Positions 48,601 to 56,992 of a stretch of 64,000 nt of DNA are shown one piece after another (position 1 is the first letter of the stretch; every line of letters starts with the position of its first letter). The translations under genes and the position numbers were made by a program. This DNA comes from Micromonospora rubida (lineage in GTDB: Bacteria; Actinomycetota; Actinomycetes; Mycobacteriales; Micromonosporaceae), in the NCBI RefSeq assembly GCF_009908295.1, contig NZ_JAAALO010000005.1, positions 481,077 through 545,076 of the forward strand, in the 5' to 3' direction. The notes below the pieces were generated by a model. The model was not told the DNA's origin. It did not search any database and was given only the letters and a program-made list of their open reading frames with translations.

Positions 48601-49571
48601 GCGGTGTCCGGTCGGTCTGGTGGGCCGTGCGCGTCCCCGGCGCACCGGCCCCGTTCGACACCGCACACCTGCGGGTCTACTACCCGGCCCGGCCCACCGG
48701 CTCGGACGCCGAGCGGCTCAGCGGGGTGCTGGCGGCCGACCCGGCCGGGGCGCCGTACCCGGTGGTCCTGCTGGTCTCCGGGGTCAACGTCGGGCAGGAC
48801 GCCTACCGCTGGCTGGCGATGGAGCTGGCGGCGCGGGGCGTCGTCGCGGTGACCTACGACTGGGTCGGGGTGCTCTTCGCCGGCCTGCACGGGATCACTC
48901 CCGGCGTCGACCTGGACGCGGCCCGGCCGGACGGCTACGGCAGCCGGCCGACCAGCCCGTCACTGCGCCCGGTGCTCGACGCGCTGGCGCAGCTCACCGG
49001 GCCGCTCGACGGGTTGCTCGACCTCGACCGGGTGGCGCTGCTGGGCCACTCGGCCGGCGGCACGGTGGCGCTGCAGTCGGCGCGGTTCCTGCCCGAGGTC
49101 CGTGCGGTGGCCACCTACGGGGCGCACACCATGGTGGCGACCATGCTCGGCTGGCCGGCCGGCACCGTGCTGCCGGCCCAGGTGGACTGCCCGGTCATGC
49201 TGCTCGCCGGCACCAACGACGGCGTGATCAACGGCTCGGCCGACCGGTACGGCGAGGACGCGGCCGCCCGCGCCGACCCGATCACCCGCACCTTCGACGA
49301 GGCACTGCCCGACGCGGGCGGCACCAACCTGCTGGTGCGGCTGGCCGGCGCCAACCACTTCGGCATCGTGCACCCGCTCGACCCCACCTCGGCGCGCGCC
49401 TTCCTCGACGAGGAGGCGACCGCCGACCCGGAAACCACCCGTGCGCTCCTGGTCGACCTGCTGTCCGGGTTCCTCGCCGTCCACCTTCGAGGCGAACCGG
49501 CCGACGGCTTCGACCGGTTGCTGACACAGCTCGACACCACCTCTTCGATCGCCTCGTTCCGGCGGAGGTAA
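48597..49571 (+). CDS. Alpha/beta hydrolase, chlorophyllase/dienelactone-hydrolase-like
   Basis: A 324-residue serine hydrolase: YPVVLLVSGVNVGQDAYRWL around the oxyanion region, nucleophile elbow LLGHSAGGTVALQSA, acid region PVMLLAGTNDGV and His in GANHFGIVHP. The layout YPVVL...GHSxGG...PV...G.H is shared with plant chlorophyllases and PET-hydrolase/DLH-type esterases; there is no signal peptide. ATG overlaps the RCCR-like stop. Between an RCCR-like gene and a Rieske gene, ester hydrolysis of a chlorophyll-type or other hydrophobic ester is an attractive but unproven role. Confidence 0.78.
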   Translation: MSGVRSVWWAVRVPGAPAPFDTAHLRVYYPARPTGSDAERLSGVLAADPAGAPYPVVLLVSGVNVGQDAYRWLAMELAARGVVAVTYDWVGVLFAGLHGITPGVDLDAARPDGYGSRPTSPSLRPVLDALAQLTGPLDGLLDLDRVALLGHSAGGTVALQSARFLPEVRAVATYGAHTMVATMLGWPAGTVLPAQVDCPVMLLAGTNDGVINGSADRYGEDAAARADPITRTFDEALPDAGGTNLLVRLAGANHFGIVHPLDPTSARAFLDEEATADPETTRALLVDLLSGFLAVHLRGEPADGFDRLLTQLDTTSSIASFRRR

Positions 49572-49577
49572 GCCACC

Positions 49578-50849
49578 ATGCTCAAGAACTTCTGGTACGC
49601 GGTCGAGTTCTCCGACCGGGTCACCACCAAGCCGGCCCGGATCACCGTGCTCGGCCAGTACCTGGCCCTCTACCGCACCCCGCGCGGGCGCGTGGTGGCC
49701 CTGTCCGACCTGTGCGTGCACCGGGGCGCGGCGCTCTCCGGCGGCTGGACGGCCGGCGAGAACATCGTCTGCCCGTACCACGGCTGGGAGTTCGAGCCGG
49801 GCGGGGCGTGCACGAGGATCCCGGCGAACCAGCCCGGCCGGAGCATCCCGAACAAGGCCCGGGTCGACTCGTACCCCGTGCAGGAGCGCTACGGCTTCGT
49901 CTGGGTCTTCATGGGCGACCTGCCCGAGGCCGAGCGGCCGCCGATCCCGGTCTGGCCGGAGTTCGACAACCTGGTGGAGAACGGCGGCAAGTACCGCGCG
50001 GTGACCGGCGAGTTCCTGTGGAAGGCCAACTACGAGCGGATCCTGGAGAACGGCTGCGACATCGCGCACGCGCCCTTCGTGCACGGCGGCGTCTTCGGCA
50101 ACCGGGAGAAGCCCGAGGTTCCCGAGTACGAGGTCGAGGTGCGCGACGAGTGGTCGGCGTTCGCCACGGTCAGCCTGCACCCCCCGCGCTCCAAGGGCCT
50201 CTGGTCGCTGGTCAACCGCAACAACGCGGACCTGGCCAACCGCCCGCCCGTGGTCACCTCGGCCGGCTGGATGCTGCCCAACATGATCAAGCTGCACGTC
50301 CGGCTGCCGATCGGTGAGCTGATCATCTACGACACCAACGTCCCCATCGACGAGACGACCACCCTGGTCAAGTGGGTCGCGCTGCGCACCTTCTTCACCG
50401 GGGCCTGGGCCAACCGCAACGCCGTGCAGCGCGTCATCCGGATCTTCTACCAGGACGCCGAGGTGGTGAACAACGTCCGCCCCGAGTTGCTCCCGTTCGA
50501 CCTCGGCGCGGAGCTGCACGTCAAGAGCGACCTCATCGCGGTGCACTACCGGCGACGCCGCCAGGAGCTGGCCGAGCGGGGCTGGATGCTCTCCGACGCG
50601 GACCGGGTGACGGGCGACGTGCCGCGCCGGGAGGCCACCGTCATCCCCTCGCCGGCCCGCCGGGAGAACCCGGAGCTGGCCCGCGCCTGGGTGCACAAGG
50701 CCAAGGGCGACCACCCGACCGTGGCGGAGTCGCAGCGGATCGGGCTCGAACGCATCACCGAGGAGGAGGGCGCCGAGGCCGCCGCAGGGGCCGAGGCGCA
50801 GGCGAGCCCCGAGCCGACCAACGGCGCGACGACGAAGGAGCAGCAATGA
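49578..50849 (+). CDS. Rieske non-haem iron oxygenase (PAO/VanA-type)
   Basis: A 423-residue Rieske oxygenase. The 2Fe-2S ligands are in CVHRGAALSGGWTAGENIVC and the following PYHGW; the mononuclear iron site is in ILENGCDIAHAPFVHGG (N, D, H, H). Domain order and length fit the single-subunit group that includes vanillate demethylase, Tic55 and pheophorbide a oxygenase. No reductase or ferredoxin gene lies in the window, so electrons must come from elsewhere. The C-terminal 30 residues are an Ala/Glu-rich tail. GGAGG precedes the ATG and its stop overlaps the next start (ATGA). Confidence 0.9.
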   Translation: MLKNFWYAVEFSDRVTTKPARITVLGQYLALYRTPRGRVVALSDLCVHRGAALSGGWTAGENIVCPYHGWEFEPGGACTRIPANQPGRSIPNKARVDSYPVQERYGFVWVFMGDLPEAERPPIPVWPEFDNLVENGGKYRAVTGEFLWKANYERILENGCDIAHAPFVHGGVFGNREKPEVPEYEVEVRDEWSAFATVSLHPPRSKGLWSLVNRNNADLANRPPVVTSAGWMLPNMIKLHVRLPIGELIIYDTNVPIDETTTLVKWVALRTFFTGAWANRNAVQRVIRIFYQDAEVVNNVRPELLPFDLGAELHVKSDLIAVHYRRRRQELAERGWMLSDADRVTGDVPRREATVIPSPARRENPELARAWVHKAKGDHPTVAESQRIGLERITEEEGAEAAAGAEAQASPEPTNGATTKEQQ

Positions 50850-51568
50850 GTCTCCCGCTAGAGCTTTGCGAGAACGCGGTGGCCCACCTGACCGCCCGGC
50901 ACCCGCTCACCGCGGTCGTCGACGAGCCGCTGAGCAGCCCGATGTCGCCCGACCCGGTGGGTGCGCTGCGGGTCTGGCGGGGCGCACCGGGCCAGCCGGT
51001 GGCCAAGGTGGTCTACGTCGGGCTGGTCGTCCCGATGATCCACCTCGACAGCCACATGGTCTTCGCCTTCACGGCCGCCGACAGCGCGATCCCGCACTTC
51101 ACCCTGGACTCGGTCTACGGCGGCGACTACTACGCGTACCACCTGGATTTGATTCCCCGGGCCGAGCTGAGCAGCCACCTGCCCTACCTGGACGCGGCAT
51201 ACCAGCCACTCACCGAGGTCTTCACCGAGGCCGAGGCGATGGACGGGCTGAGCCGGCCCGACATCGGGCCGCGCCAGAACGCGCTGATGTCGCCGTGGAT
51301 GCTGGTCAGCCGGGCCACCGAGGAGGCGTTCCGAAAGATCGGAACCGCCGTCTCCGCGTACGCCGAGCACTGGTCCGCGCTGGTGACCGACGGCCTGCCG
51401 GCCGACGTCGTGGCCGGCCTGGCCGACACCGACCTGGCCGCCCGGGACACCGCCGTGCGGGTCAACCTGTTCAGCCCCGACGTCGACCCGGTCTGGGCCC
51501 GGGTGACCCGGCTGATCGGCGAGCCGGCAACCGACCGGATCCGGGCGGAGCTGATCGGCAATGAGTGA
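50846..51568 (+). CDS. Second RCCR/bilin-reductase-superfamily-like protein
   Basis: A 240-residue protein with no easy family match. By eye the segment IPHFTLDSVYGGDYYAYHLDLIPRAEL followed by YLDAAYQPL and LMSPWMLVSRA follows the pattern of RCCR and ferredoxin-dependent bilin reductases (central strand, DLxxRxxL, YLxxxY, SP). Here an Asp stands where the RCCR catalytic Glu is expected, whereas the paralogue at 47794 has Ala. ATG overlaps the Rieske stop; its own 3' end overlaps the next gene by eight bases. It may form a heteromer with the 47794 product. Assignment is tentative. Confidence 0.5.
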   Translation: MSLPLELCENAVAHLTARHPLTAVVDEPLSSPMSPDPVGALRVWRGAPGQPVAKVVYVGLVVPMIHLDSHMVFAFTAADSAIPHFTLDSVYGGDYYAYHLDLIPRAELSSHLPYLDAAYQPLTEVFTEAEAMDGLSRPDIGPRQNALMSPWMLVSRATEEAFRKIGTAVSAYAEHWSALVTDGLPADVVAGLADTDLAARDTAVRVNLFSPDVDPVWARVTRLIGEPATDRIRAELIGNE

Positions 51569-52562
51569 ACCGACCGCACCGACAACCGCACCGGCGGCCA
51601 CCGAACCGAGCGCGTGGCAGCAACGGATCGCCGGCGAATGGCACGGCCGGCCGTCGCTGTTCACCGCCACCGGCGTCTGGCAGGGCTTCGAGGAGATTCG
51701 CCGCTCGTCGGTCCACGCCGACGGCGTCACCACGTACTACATGGACGGCGGGCTGGTCGGCGGCGGCGAGCTGGCCGGGCGTTACCGGCTGGGCGCGCCC
51801 TTCGCCTTCGGCGTGATCGACTCCGACGCCGACCGGGTCTACACCGGCCCCGACTTCTTCGGCACCGGCCAGCCGTACGGGTCGTTCGTGGACTCGCACT
51901 ACTACGGCCCCGGCTGGCAGGTCGACCTGAACACCTGGAACCAGGTGCTGCCCGACGGCGAGACCCAGGTCTACTCGTCGATGCTCTACCAGGGCTGGAC
52001 GGTGGTGGGCTGCTTCAACGGCGTCTACACCCGCAGCTTCGACCACGACACCAACCCGGACACCCGGGAGCGCGTGGCGCGGTTCCTGGCGGCCGAGGAG
52101 CGGCGCGGCCCGGTGCCGCACATCCTGCCCACCAAGCAGGCCGGCGCGTACACCGGCAGCTGCGAGTTGTGGGGCGCCGACCAGAAGCTGCGCGGCGAGG
52201 TCGCGGTGCGGCTCGGCCTGGAGCCGATCGACCTGCTCCGCACCCGCCGGGTGGTGAGCTGGACCGGCGCCGGCCTCGACCGGCGGTACGTGGTCGAGCA
52301 GCGCCGCGACGGCGACCGGCTCTTCTTCGAGGGCCCCGACGCCTGGGGCAACGCGCAGGGCTTCGGCCGGGCCAGCTACCCGTCCTGGCACTTCCACGCC
52401 GACGGCGGCGACGTGTGGAAGGTCAAGGGCCGCGAGTTCGCCATCGACGCCGAGCCGGGCATGTCCGCCGGCGGGCGCCTCGCCGTGGTGTACGAGCTGT
52501 TCCGGGGCAACGTGCTGGACAGCGTCCTGCACGGCCTGCTCACCTGGGAGGCGGCCGGATGA
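51561..52562 (+). CDS. Unknown protein with two predicted beta-barrel (calycin-like) halves
   Basis: A 333-residue protein I do not recognise. Two halves begin alike: TGVWQGFEEIRR (about residue 37) and AGAYTGSCELWG (about 194), each followed by alternating strands rich in Tyr/Trp/Gly (YTGPDFFGTGQPYGSFVDSH; VVEQRRDGDRLFFEG). GxWxG-type starts and Tyr-rich strands recall lipocalin/calycin barrels that bind hydrophobic or tetrapyrrole ligands, but there is no clear signature. No signal peptide. ATG lies inside the end of the preceding gene and its stop overlaps the SDR start. Operon position suggests handling of the pathway substrate. Confidence 0.6.
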   Translation: MSEPTAPTTAPAATEPSAWQQRIAGEWHGRPSLFTATGVWQGFEEIRRSSVHADGVTTYYMDGGLVGGGELAGRYRLGAPFAFGVIDSDADRVYTGPDFFGTGQPYGSFVDSHYYGPGWQVDLNTWNQVLPDGETQVYSSMLYQGWTVVGCFNGVYTRSFDHDTNPDTRERVARFLAAEERRGPVPHILPTKQAGAYTGSCELWGADQKLRGEVAVRLGLEPIDLLRTRRVVSWTGAGLDRRYVVEQRRDGDRLFFEGPDAWGNAQGFGRASYPSWHFHADGGDVWKVKGREFAIDAEPGMSAGGRLAVVYELFRGNVLDSVLHGLLTWEAAG

Positions 52563-53383
52563 CCGCGGTGGTGGTTACCGGTGGCACCCGCGGCATCGGC
52601 GCCGGCCTGGTGCGCGCGCTGCTGGCCCACGGCGCCCGGGTCGCGTTCTGCGGACGCAGCGACGAGTCGGTGGCCGCGGCGCTCGCCGCGCTGCGCTCCG
52701 ACGGCTCGGCGCCGGCCGGCGCCGAGGTGCTCGGGGTGCGCGCGGACGTCACCGACCGCGCCGACGTGTCCGCGCTGTGGTCGGCCGCCGCCGAGGCGTT
52801 CGGCGGCGTCGACATCTGGATCAACAACGCGGGTACGAACCACGCGCGCCGCCCGCTGTGGGAACTGGCGCCGGCCGACCTGGACGGGGTACTCGCCGCG
52901 AACCTCGGCGGGGTGGCCCGGGCCAGCGCGGTGGTGCTGGCCGCGATGATCGAGCAGGGTCACGGCGCGCTGTGGAACATGGAGGGCTTCGGCTCCAACG
53001 GCCAGGCCCGGCCGGGGCTGACCGGGTACGGCGCCTCGAAGCGGGCGGTCACCTACCTGACCGACGGGCTGGCCAAGGAGCTCGCCGCAGCCGGGGTCGC
53101 CGACAAGGTCACCGTGCACCACCTCTCCCCCGGCATCGTCGTGACCGACCTGCTCACCCACGACTACCCGCCGGACGAGCTGGCGAAGGCCAAGAAGATC
53201 TTCAACATCCTCGGCGACCGGGTGGAGACGGTCACCCCGTGGCTGGCCGACCGGGTCCTCGCCGGGGGCCGCAACGGCAGCCGGGCCGCCTGGTTGACCA
53301 ACCGCAAGGCCGCCGGACGGTTCGCCGTCGCCGGCTTCCGCAAGCGCGACCTCTTCGGCGACTCCGTCGGCGGCCCCGGGTGA
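52559..53383 (+). CDS. SDR resembling NYC1/NOL chlorophyll b reductases (copy 2)
   Basis: A 274-residue SDR: TGGTRGIG cofactor site, catalytic Tyr/Lys in GYGASKRAV. By eye it follows plant NOL/NYC1 beyond the core: VDIWINNAGTNHARRPLWEL against INIWINNAGTNKGFRPLLEF, WNMEGFGSNGQARPG against FNMDGAGSGG, HHLSPGIVVTDLL against HTASPGMVLTELL, and KIFNILGDRVETVTPWLADR against QMFNIICELPETVARTLVPR. NOL reduces the 7-formyl group of chlorophyll b. The comparison is from memory; the real substrate may be another carbonyl. ATG overlaps the preceding stop. Confidence 0.8.
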   Translation: MTAVVVTGGTRGIGAGLVRALLAHGARVAFCGRSDESVAAALAALRSDGSAPAGAEVLGVRADVTDRADVSALWSAAAEAFGGVDIWINNAGTNHARRPLWELAPADLDGVLAANLGGVARASAVVLAAMIEQGHGALWNMEGFGSNGQARPGLTGYGASKRAVTYLTDGLAKELAAAGVADKVTVHHLSPGIVVTDLLTHDYPPDELAKAKKIFNILGDRVETVTPWLADRVLAGGRNGSRAAWLTNRKAAGRFAVAGFRKRDLFGDSVGGPG

Positions 53384-53402
53384 TCCGACGCGAGGGCACA
53401 CC

Positions 53403-54086
53403 GTGAACGGCAGCGACTACACCGTCGTCCTCGCGCTGGAGGACTTCGTGCCGACCGGCCTGGCGCTGGTCGGGTTCTGGATCCTGGCCGGGCTCTCCGA
53501 GCGGGTCGTGCCCCGGGTGGGCCCGGTCGCCCGCGTCGGCGCCGTCCTGATCGGCCTCGGCGGCCTGGCCAAGTCGACCTGGAAGCTGCTGCTGGCCGGG
53601 TTCTCGGTCGACCTGCCCTGGTTGGAGGCGGCGCTGTTCCCGCTGATGGCGGTCGGCGCGGTCGGGCTGATCTGGGGCCTGGCCGGCGCGCTGCGCGGGC
53701 GCATCGTGCCGTGGTGGCCGTTCGCCGCGCTGCTGGCCGTCACCGCCGCAGTGGCGGCCGCGTACGCCATCTTCGCACCGGTCTTCGCCCTCGCCACCAC
53801 GGGCGTCACCACCATCAGCGTCCTGGCCGCGGTCATCGCCGGCCGACGGCGCGCCTGGGGCGCGGTGGCGCTCTACGTCGCCGGGCTGGCCTGCGTGCTG
53901 CTGCTGGTGCCGCTGCGCAACCACCCCGAGCACGAGACCCTGGCTCTGCAGTGGGCGGAGCAGGGCACCAACACCCTCGGCCAGGCGGCGCTGCTGGTCG
54001 CGGCGTGGCTGACCGCGCGTGCGCACACCCTGGCCCCGGCCAGTTCCCACCCGACCCCCGCCCAGGAAGGAGCCGTCAGGCCATGA
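53403..54086 (+). CDS. Six-helix integral membrane protein
   Basis: A 227-residue protein with about six membrane helices (for example GLALVGFWILAGLSE, LFPLMAVGAVGLIWGLAGAL, FAALLAVTAAVAAAYAIF, GAVALYVAGLACVLLLVPL). No family recognised. GTG start 19 bases after the SDR stop with GAGGGC nearby; its stop overlaps the next ATG. It may transport a pathway compound or anchor an electron-transfer partner; nothing in the sequence decides. Confidence 0.7.
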   Translation: MNGSDYTVVLALEDFVPTGLALVGFWILAGLSERVVPRVGPVARVGAVLIGLGGLAKSTWKLLLAGFSVDLPWLEAALFPLMAVGAVGLIWGLAGALRGRIVPWWPFAALLAVTAAVAAAYAIFAPVFALATTGVTTISVLAAVIAGRRRAWGAVALYVAGLACVLLLVPLRNHPEHETLALQWAEQGTNTLGQAALLVAAWLTARAHTLAPASSHPTPAQEGAVRP

Positions 54087-54826
54087 CCGACGCGCTCGGC
54101 TGGCGCCGCAAGTTCGGCGTCCTCGCCCCGTCGACCAACACCATCGTGGAGCCGGACTTCTACCGGATGACGGTGCCCGGCGTGACCGCGCACTTCTCCC
54201 GGATCCACATCCGCAACCAGGACCTGTCCAGCGACAGCAACTTCGAGAACCTCCTGACGCAGATCCGCGGCGAGATCGGCGCCGCCTGCGAGCGGGTGCT
54301 GACCTGCGAGCCCGACTACATGGTGATGGGCATGTCCGCGGAGACGTTCTGGGGCGGCGTCGAGGGCAACCGGCAGTTCGTCGCCCAGATCAAGGCGGCC
54401 ACCGGGCTGGAGGTGGCGACCGGGGCGGAGGCGTGCGAGCGGGCACTGCGCCTCTACGGCGCGCGCCGGATCGGCGTGGTGACGCCGTACCAGCCGATCG
54501 GCGACACGAATGTCGTGCAGTTCTTCTCCGAGATCGGTTTCGAGGTGGCCGCGATCGAAGGGCTCAAGTGCCCGACCGCGGTCTCCATCGCCCACGTCAC
54601 GGAGGACGAGTTGCGCCGGGCGCTGCTGGCGGTGGACGGCCCGGACGTGGACGCCCTGGTCCAGTGCGGCACCAACCTGTCGATGGTCGGGCTGGCCGAC
54701 GAGGCCGAACGCTGGCTCGGCAAGCCGGTGATCGCCATCAACGCGGCGACGTGGTGGATGGCGCTGCGCGAGAACGGCATCTCCGACAAGGTGTACGGCG
54801 CCGGGTCCCTGCTCCGCGAGCACTGA
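54083..54826 (+). CDS. Maleate isomerase / arylmalonate decarboxylase family protein
   Basis: A 247-residue Asp/Glu racemase-superfamily protein: RRKFGVLAPSTNTIVEPDFY at the N-terminus, YMVMGMSAETFWGG, GARRIGVVTPYQPIGD and VDALVQCGTNLSMVG. Maleate isomerases use two Cys; here the first site reads GMSAETF (no Cys) and only the second Cys (QCGTNL) remains, the single-Cys arrangement of arylmalonate decarboxylase. So decarboxylation of a malonate-type acid or an isomerisation is possible. ATG overlaps the membrane-protein stop; last gene of the operon. Confidence 0.83.
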   Translation: MTDALGWRRKFGVLAPSTNTIVEPDFYRMTVPGVTAHFSRIHIRNQDLSSDSNFENLLTQIRGEIGAACERVLTCEPDYMVMGMSAETFWGGVEGNRQFVAQIKAATGLEVATGAEACERALRLYGARRIGVVTPYQPIGDTNVVQFFSEIGFEVAAIEGLKCPTAVSIAHVTEDELRRALLAVDGPDVDALVQCGTNLSMVGLADEAERWLGKPVIAINAATWWMALRENGISDKVYGAGSLLREH

Positions 54827-55194
54827 GAGGGTTGTTCTGGGCTGCATGTCCCTTGCGGGCGTGGGGCGGGTGTCGAGGTGCGGGAGACGCACGGCCACGT
54901 CTCCGGCGGCGGGCAAGCGCAGTCGCCACCAACCGAAACCAACCGCCGCCCTGACGACGAACGGAGACCTACCAGTTCCGGAGCGTTCCGGGACCCGGCG
55001 TCCTCTCGGGAACCGCCGGCGATCGGCCCGGTGTGCAGGATCGTGCTCGATCCAGCGCAATCCCAGGGCCCCGCAAAGTCGTGGGTATCCGGCTCGGCAG
55101 GCCCCAGGGGATGCGCGCTACCGACACCATCGACCCTTGCCGGGGCGATCTTCCTCGGGGCGGCCTTCCCCGGTTCGGCCTACCCTTCGTTGGT

Positions 55195-55260
55195 CCCTAT
55201 GGAGCTGCCCCGTTTGTGCTACCGGTGGAGCGGGCGCGTAGACGGGGCAGCTCCATAGGG
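55195..55260. repeat. Perfect 19-bp inverted repeat with 28-base loop
   Basis: CCCTATGGAGCTGCCCCGT (55195-55213) is exactly complementary to ACGGGGCAGCTCCATAGGG (55242-55260). An outer CCTTCG/CGAAGG pair extends the stem after small mismatches. It could be a MITE-like element, a long RNA hairpin or a terminator for the operon ending at 54826. Confidence 0.75.
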
Positions 55261-55585
55261 GCCGAAGGACAGGCCCCCGACCGGGCGCGGGGCGCAATCG
55301 TCAGGCCACCGCCCGACTGCCCGGCGTGCGGGGCGGCATGGGGCGGCGCGAGACGGCCGACGTCCCCGGAACATTCGCGGGAGAGGGGACACAGCGCAGG
55401 ACCGGTCAGACAGACCGAAGCCCTGGCCAAGATTTCGGGTCATCCTCAAGGAGCGGAACAGGATTCACGAGCCGACCGAGCTGTTCCGGGGCGAGCGCTT
55501 CCTCAACCGCCGAGACGGTGCTCGGCTACGGACGGGCAGCCCCGAACCACCCTCTGGCACCGGCGCTGCCGGCGATCCGCAAGGG

Positions 55586-55615
55586 CGCGGGCCGGGGGTG
55601 CCTCCCCGGCCCGCG
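55586..55615. terminator. Hairpin terminator downstream of the LPXTG protein gene
   Basis: CGCGGGCCGGGG (55586-55597) and CCCCGGCCCGCG (55604-55615) form a 12-bp perfect stem with a six-base loop, 12 bases past the stop of the minus-strand gene at 55628. Confidence 0.7.
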
Positions 55616-55627
55616 TCGTTTGCTGGC

Positions 55628-56992
55628 TCAGCTCCGCGCGGTACCGCGACGCCTCGGCAGCACCACGACCAGGCCGATACCGAACAGCAGCGCCGCGCTC
55701 GACCAGAGCAGCAGCAGCGCCGTCACGCCCCCCTCGCCCGTGGTCGGCAGCGACCCTTCGCCTCCGCCATCGCCCTCGTCGTCGGTCGCGGCCCGCGACT
55801 TCACCGTGAACTTGGCGACGATCGACGTCATCGCCGGGCCGGTCACCGGGTCGGCGCCGGCGTTGCACTCGGTGTCGACCTGCGAGTGGTCGAAGAGGAA
55901 GTTGCTGACGGTCAGCGAGACCAGCCCCGCCTGCGAGGTGGTGTACGTCCCGGTCAGCGTCGCACCGGGCACCACGGCGTAGGCGGCGATCGCGCCGTAC
56001 GCCGGGCCCTTCAGGTTCACCGTGCCGCTGCCCACCCCGCCGACCTTGACGGTCGCCTTGGGCACCAGGTCACCGGCGCCCACCGGCACCGGCCCGCTCT
56101 TCGGGCCGGCCGAGAACTTCAGGCTCACGGTCACCTTGGCGCCCCGACCAGGATTGCTGGGTGACATGGTCAGCGTGTGCGTGGCAGTCCACGCCGAGAG
56201 GCTGCTCAGCGTCTTGCAGTTCAGCTTCACGCTCTTCGGGCCGAACGGCTGGGCCGGCGTGTCGACCTCCTCGCTCTTCGCCGGCGGGGGGGCGCTCGTC
56301 GTGGGCGGCGGGAGCGACGGCGACGCGGACGCCGACGGCGACGGCGTCGCGGAGGCGGACGGGCTCGGCGGTGGGGTCGCGGTGCCGGAACCGCCGACGG
56401 TGAAGCTCTCCACGATGGAGGTCGGCACCGGTGCCGCCTTGTGGTCGCGGTCGCCGGCCGCCGAGCAGTGCGTCGTCGCCGAGGCGTTGGCGAACGTGAC
56501 CCGCCCGACGGTGAGCGTCGCCGCTCCGGCGGCGGCGGCGAAGTAGGTGCCGGTCGCGGTGATCGGGCCGAGCGGCGTCGCCGGGGCGACGGCCCGCGCC
56601 GGGTACGACGACATCCGCAGCGTCGCGCTGCCGGAGAGGGAGCCGCCCAGGGCCAGCGTGACGTTCACCGGAACGTCACCGGCGTTCAGCCCCACCGGCC
56701 CGTTGTCGGGGCCGACCTTCGCCGTGAGCGTGACGGTCACCGTGTCGCCGACCTTCGGCTCGGCCGGCGACTGGGTCAGGGTGAAGGTGTCCTGCCAGAC
56801 CGTCGGCGAGCTGCCGGTACCGGCGTCGTTGAAGTAGAGCCGGCAGCCCAGCGTCTCGGTCGTGGGACCGACCGCCGCAGCCGGCGGCGTCGCCCGGGCG
56901 GGGACCGCCGCCGGGATCGCGAGCAGCAGCAGCGGTGGCGCCAGGACGAGCGCGAGCGCCGACATCCGGACGGGGAAACGACGTCGGGTCAT
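55628..56992 (-). CDS. Secreted LPXTG-type wall protein with two Ig-like domains
   Basis: A 454-residue exported protein: basic N-terminus and hydrophobic signal (ALALVLAPPLLLLAIPAAVPARA), a first beta-rich domain (about 45-205), a Pro/Ser/Ala-rich linker (about 210-250), a second domain of the same type (about 260-405), then LPTTG, a membrane helix and RRR, the sortase anchor. Both domains have paired Cys (GCRLYF...THCSA; LNCKTL...TECNA) and a GPxxGPVxxxAGD motif, so they are an internal duplication. GGAGG before the ATG, which overlaps the stop of the upstream gene. Role at the cell surface unknown. Confidence 0.88.
   Translation of the reverse strand: MTRRRFPVRMSALALVLAPPLLLLAIPAAVPARATPPAAAVGPTTETLGCRLYFNDAGTGSSPTVWQDTFTLTQSPAEPKVGDTVTVTLTAKVGPDNGPVGLNAGDVPVNVTLALGGSLSGSATLRMSSYPARAVAPATPLGPITATGTYFAAAAGAATLTVGRVTFANASATTHCSAAGDRDHKAAPVPTSIVESFTVGGSGTATPPPSPSASATPSPSASASPSLPPPTTSAPPPAKSEEVDTPAQPFGPKSVKLNCKTLSSLSAWTATHTLTMSPSNPGRGAKVTVSLKFSAGPKSGPVPVGAGDLVPKATVKVGGVGSGTVNLKGPAYGAIAAYAVVPGATLTGTYTTSQAGLVSLTVSNFLFDHSQVDTECNAGADPVTGPAMTSIVAKFTVKSRAATDDEGDGGGEGSLPTTGEGGVTALLLLWSSAALLFGIGLVVVLPRRRGTARS

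Larger units (their letters stand above)
54827..55627. other. 800-base gene-poor stretch
   Basis: No reading frame with plausible codon use or family likeness. It holds the long inverted repeat at 55195-55260 and the terminator hairpin near 55600. A patch around 55430-55520 is less GC-rich and could be decayed coding sequence, but I recognise nothing in it. Confidence 0.5.

Noticed and set aside
48597..49571. Firm assignment as chlorophyllase
   Set aside because: The GHSAGG elbow and fold landmarks are shared with many dienelactone-hydrolase-like esterases; sequence alone does not decide, so only a likeness is claimed.
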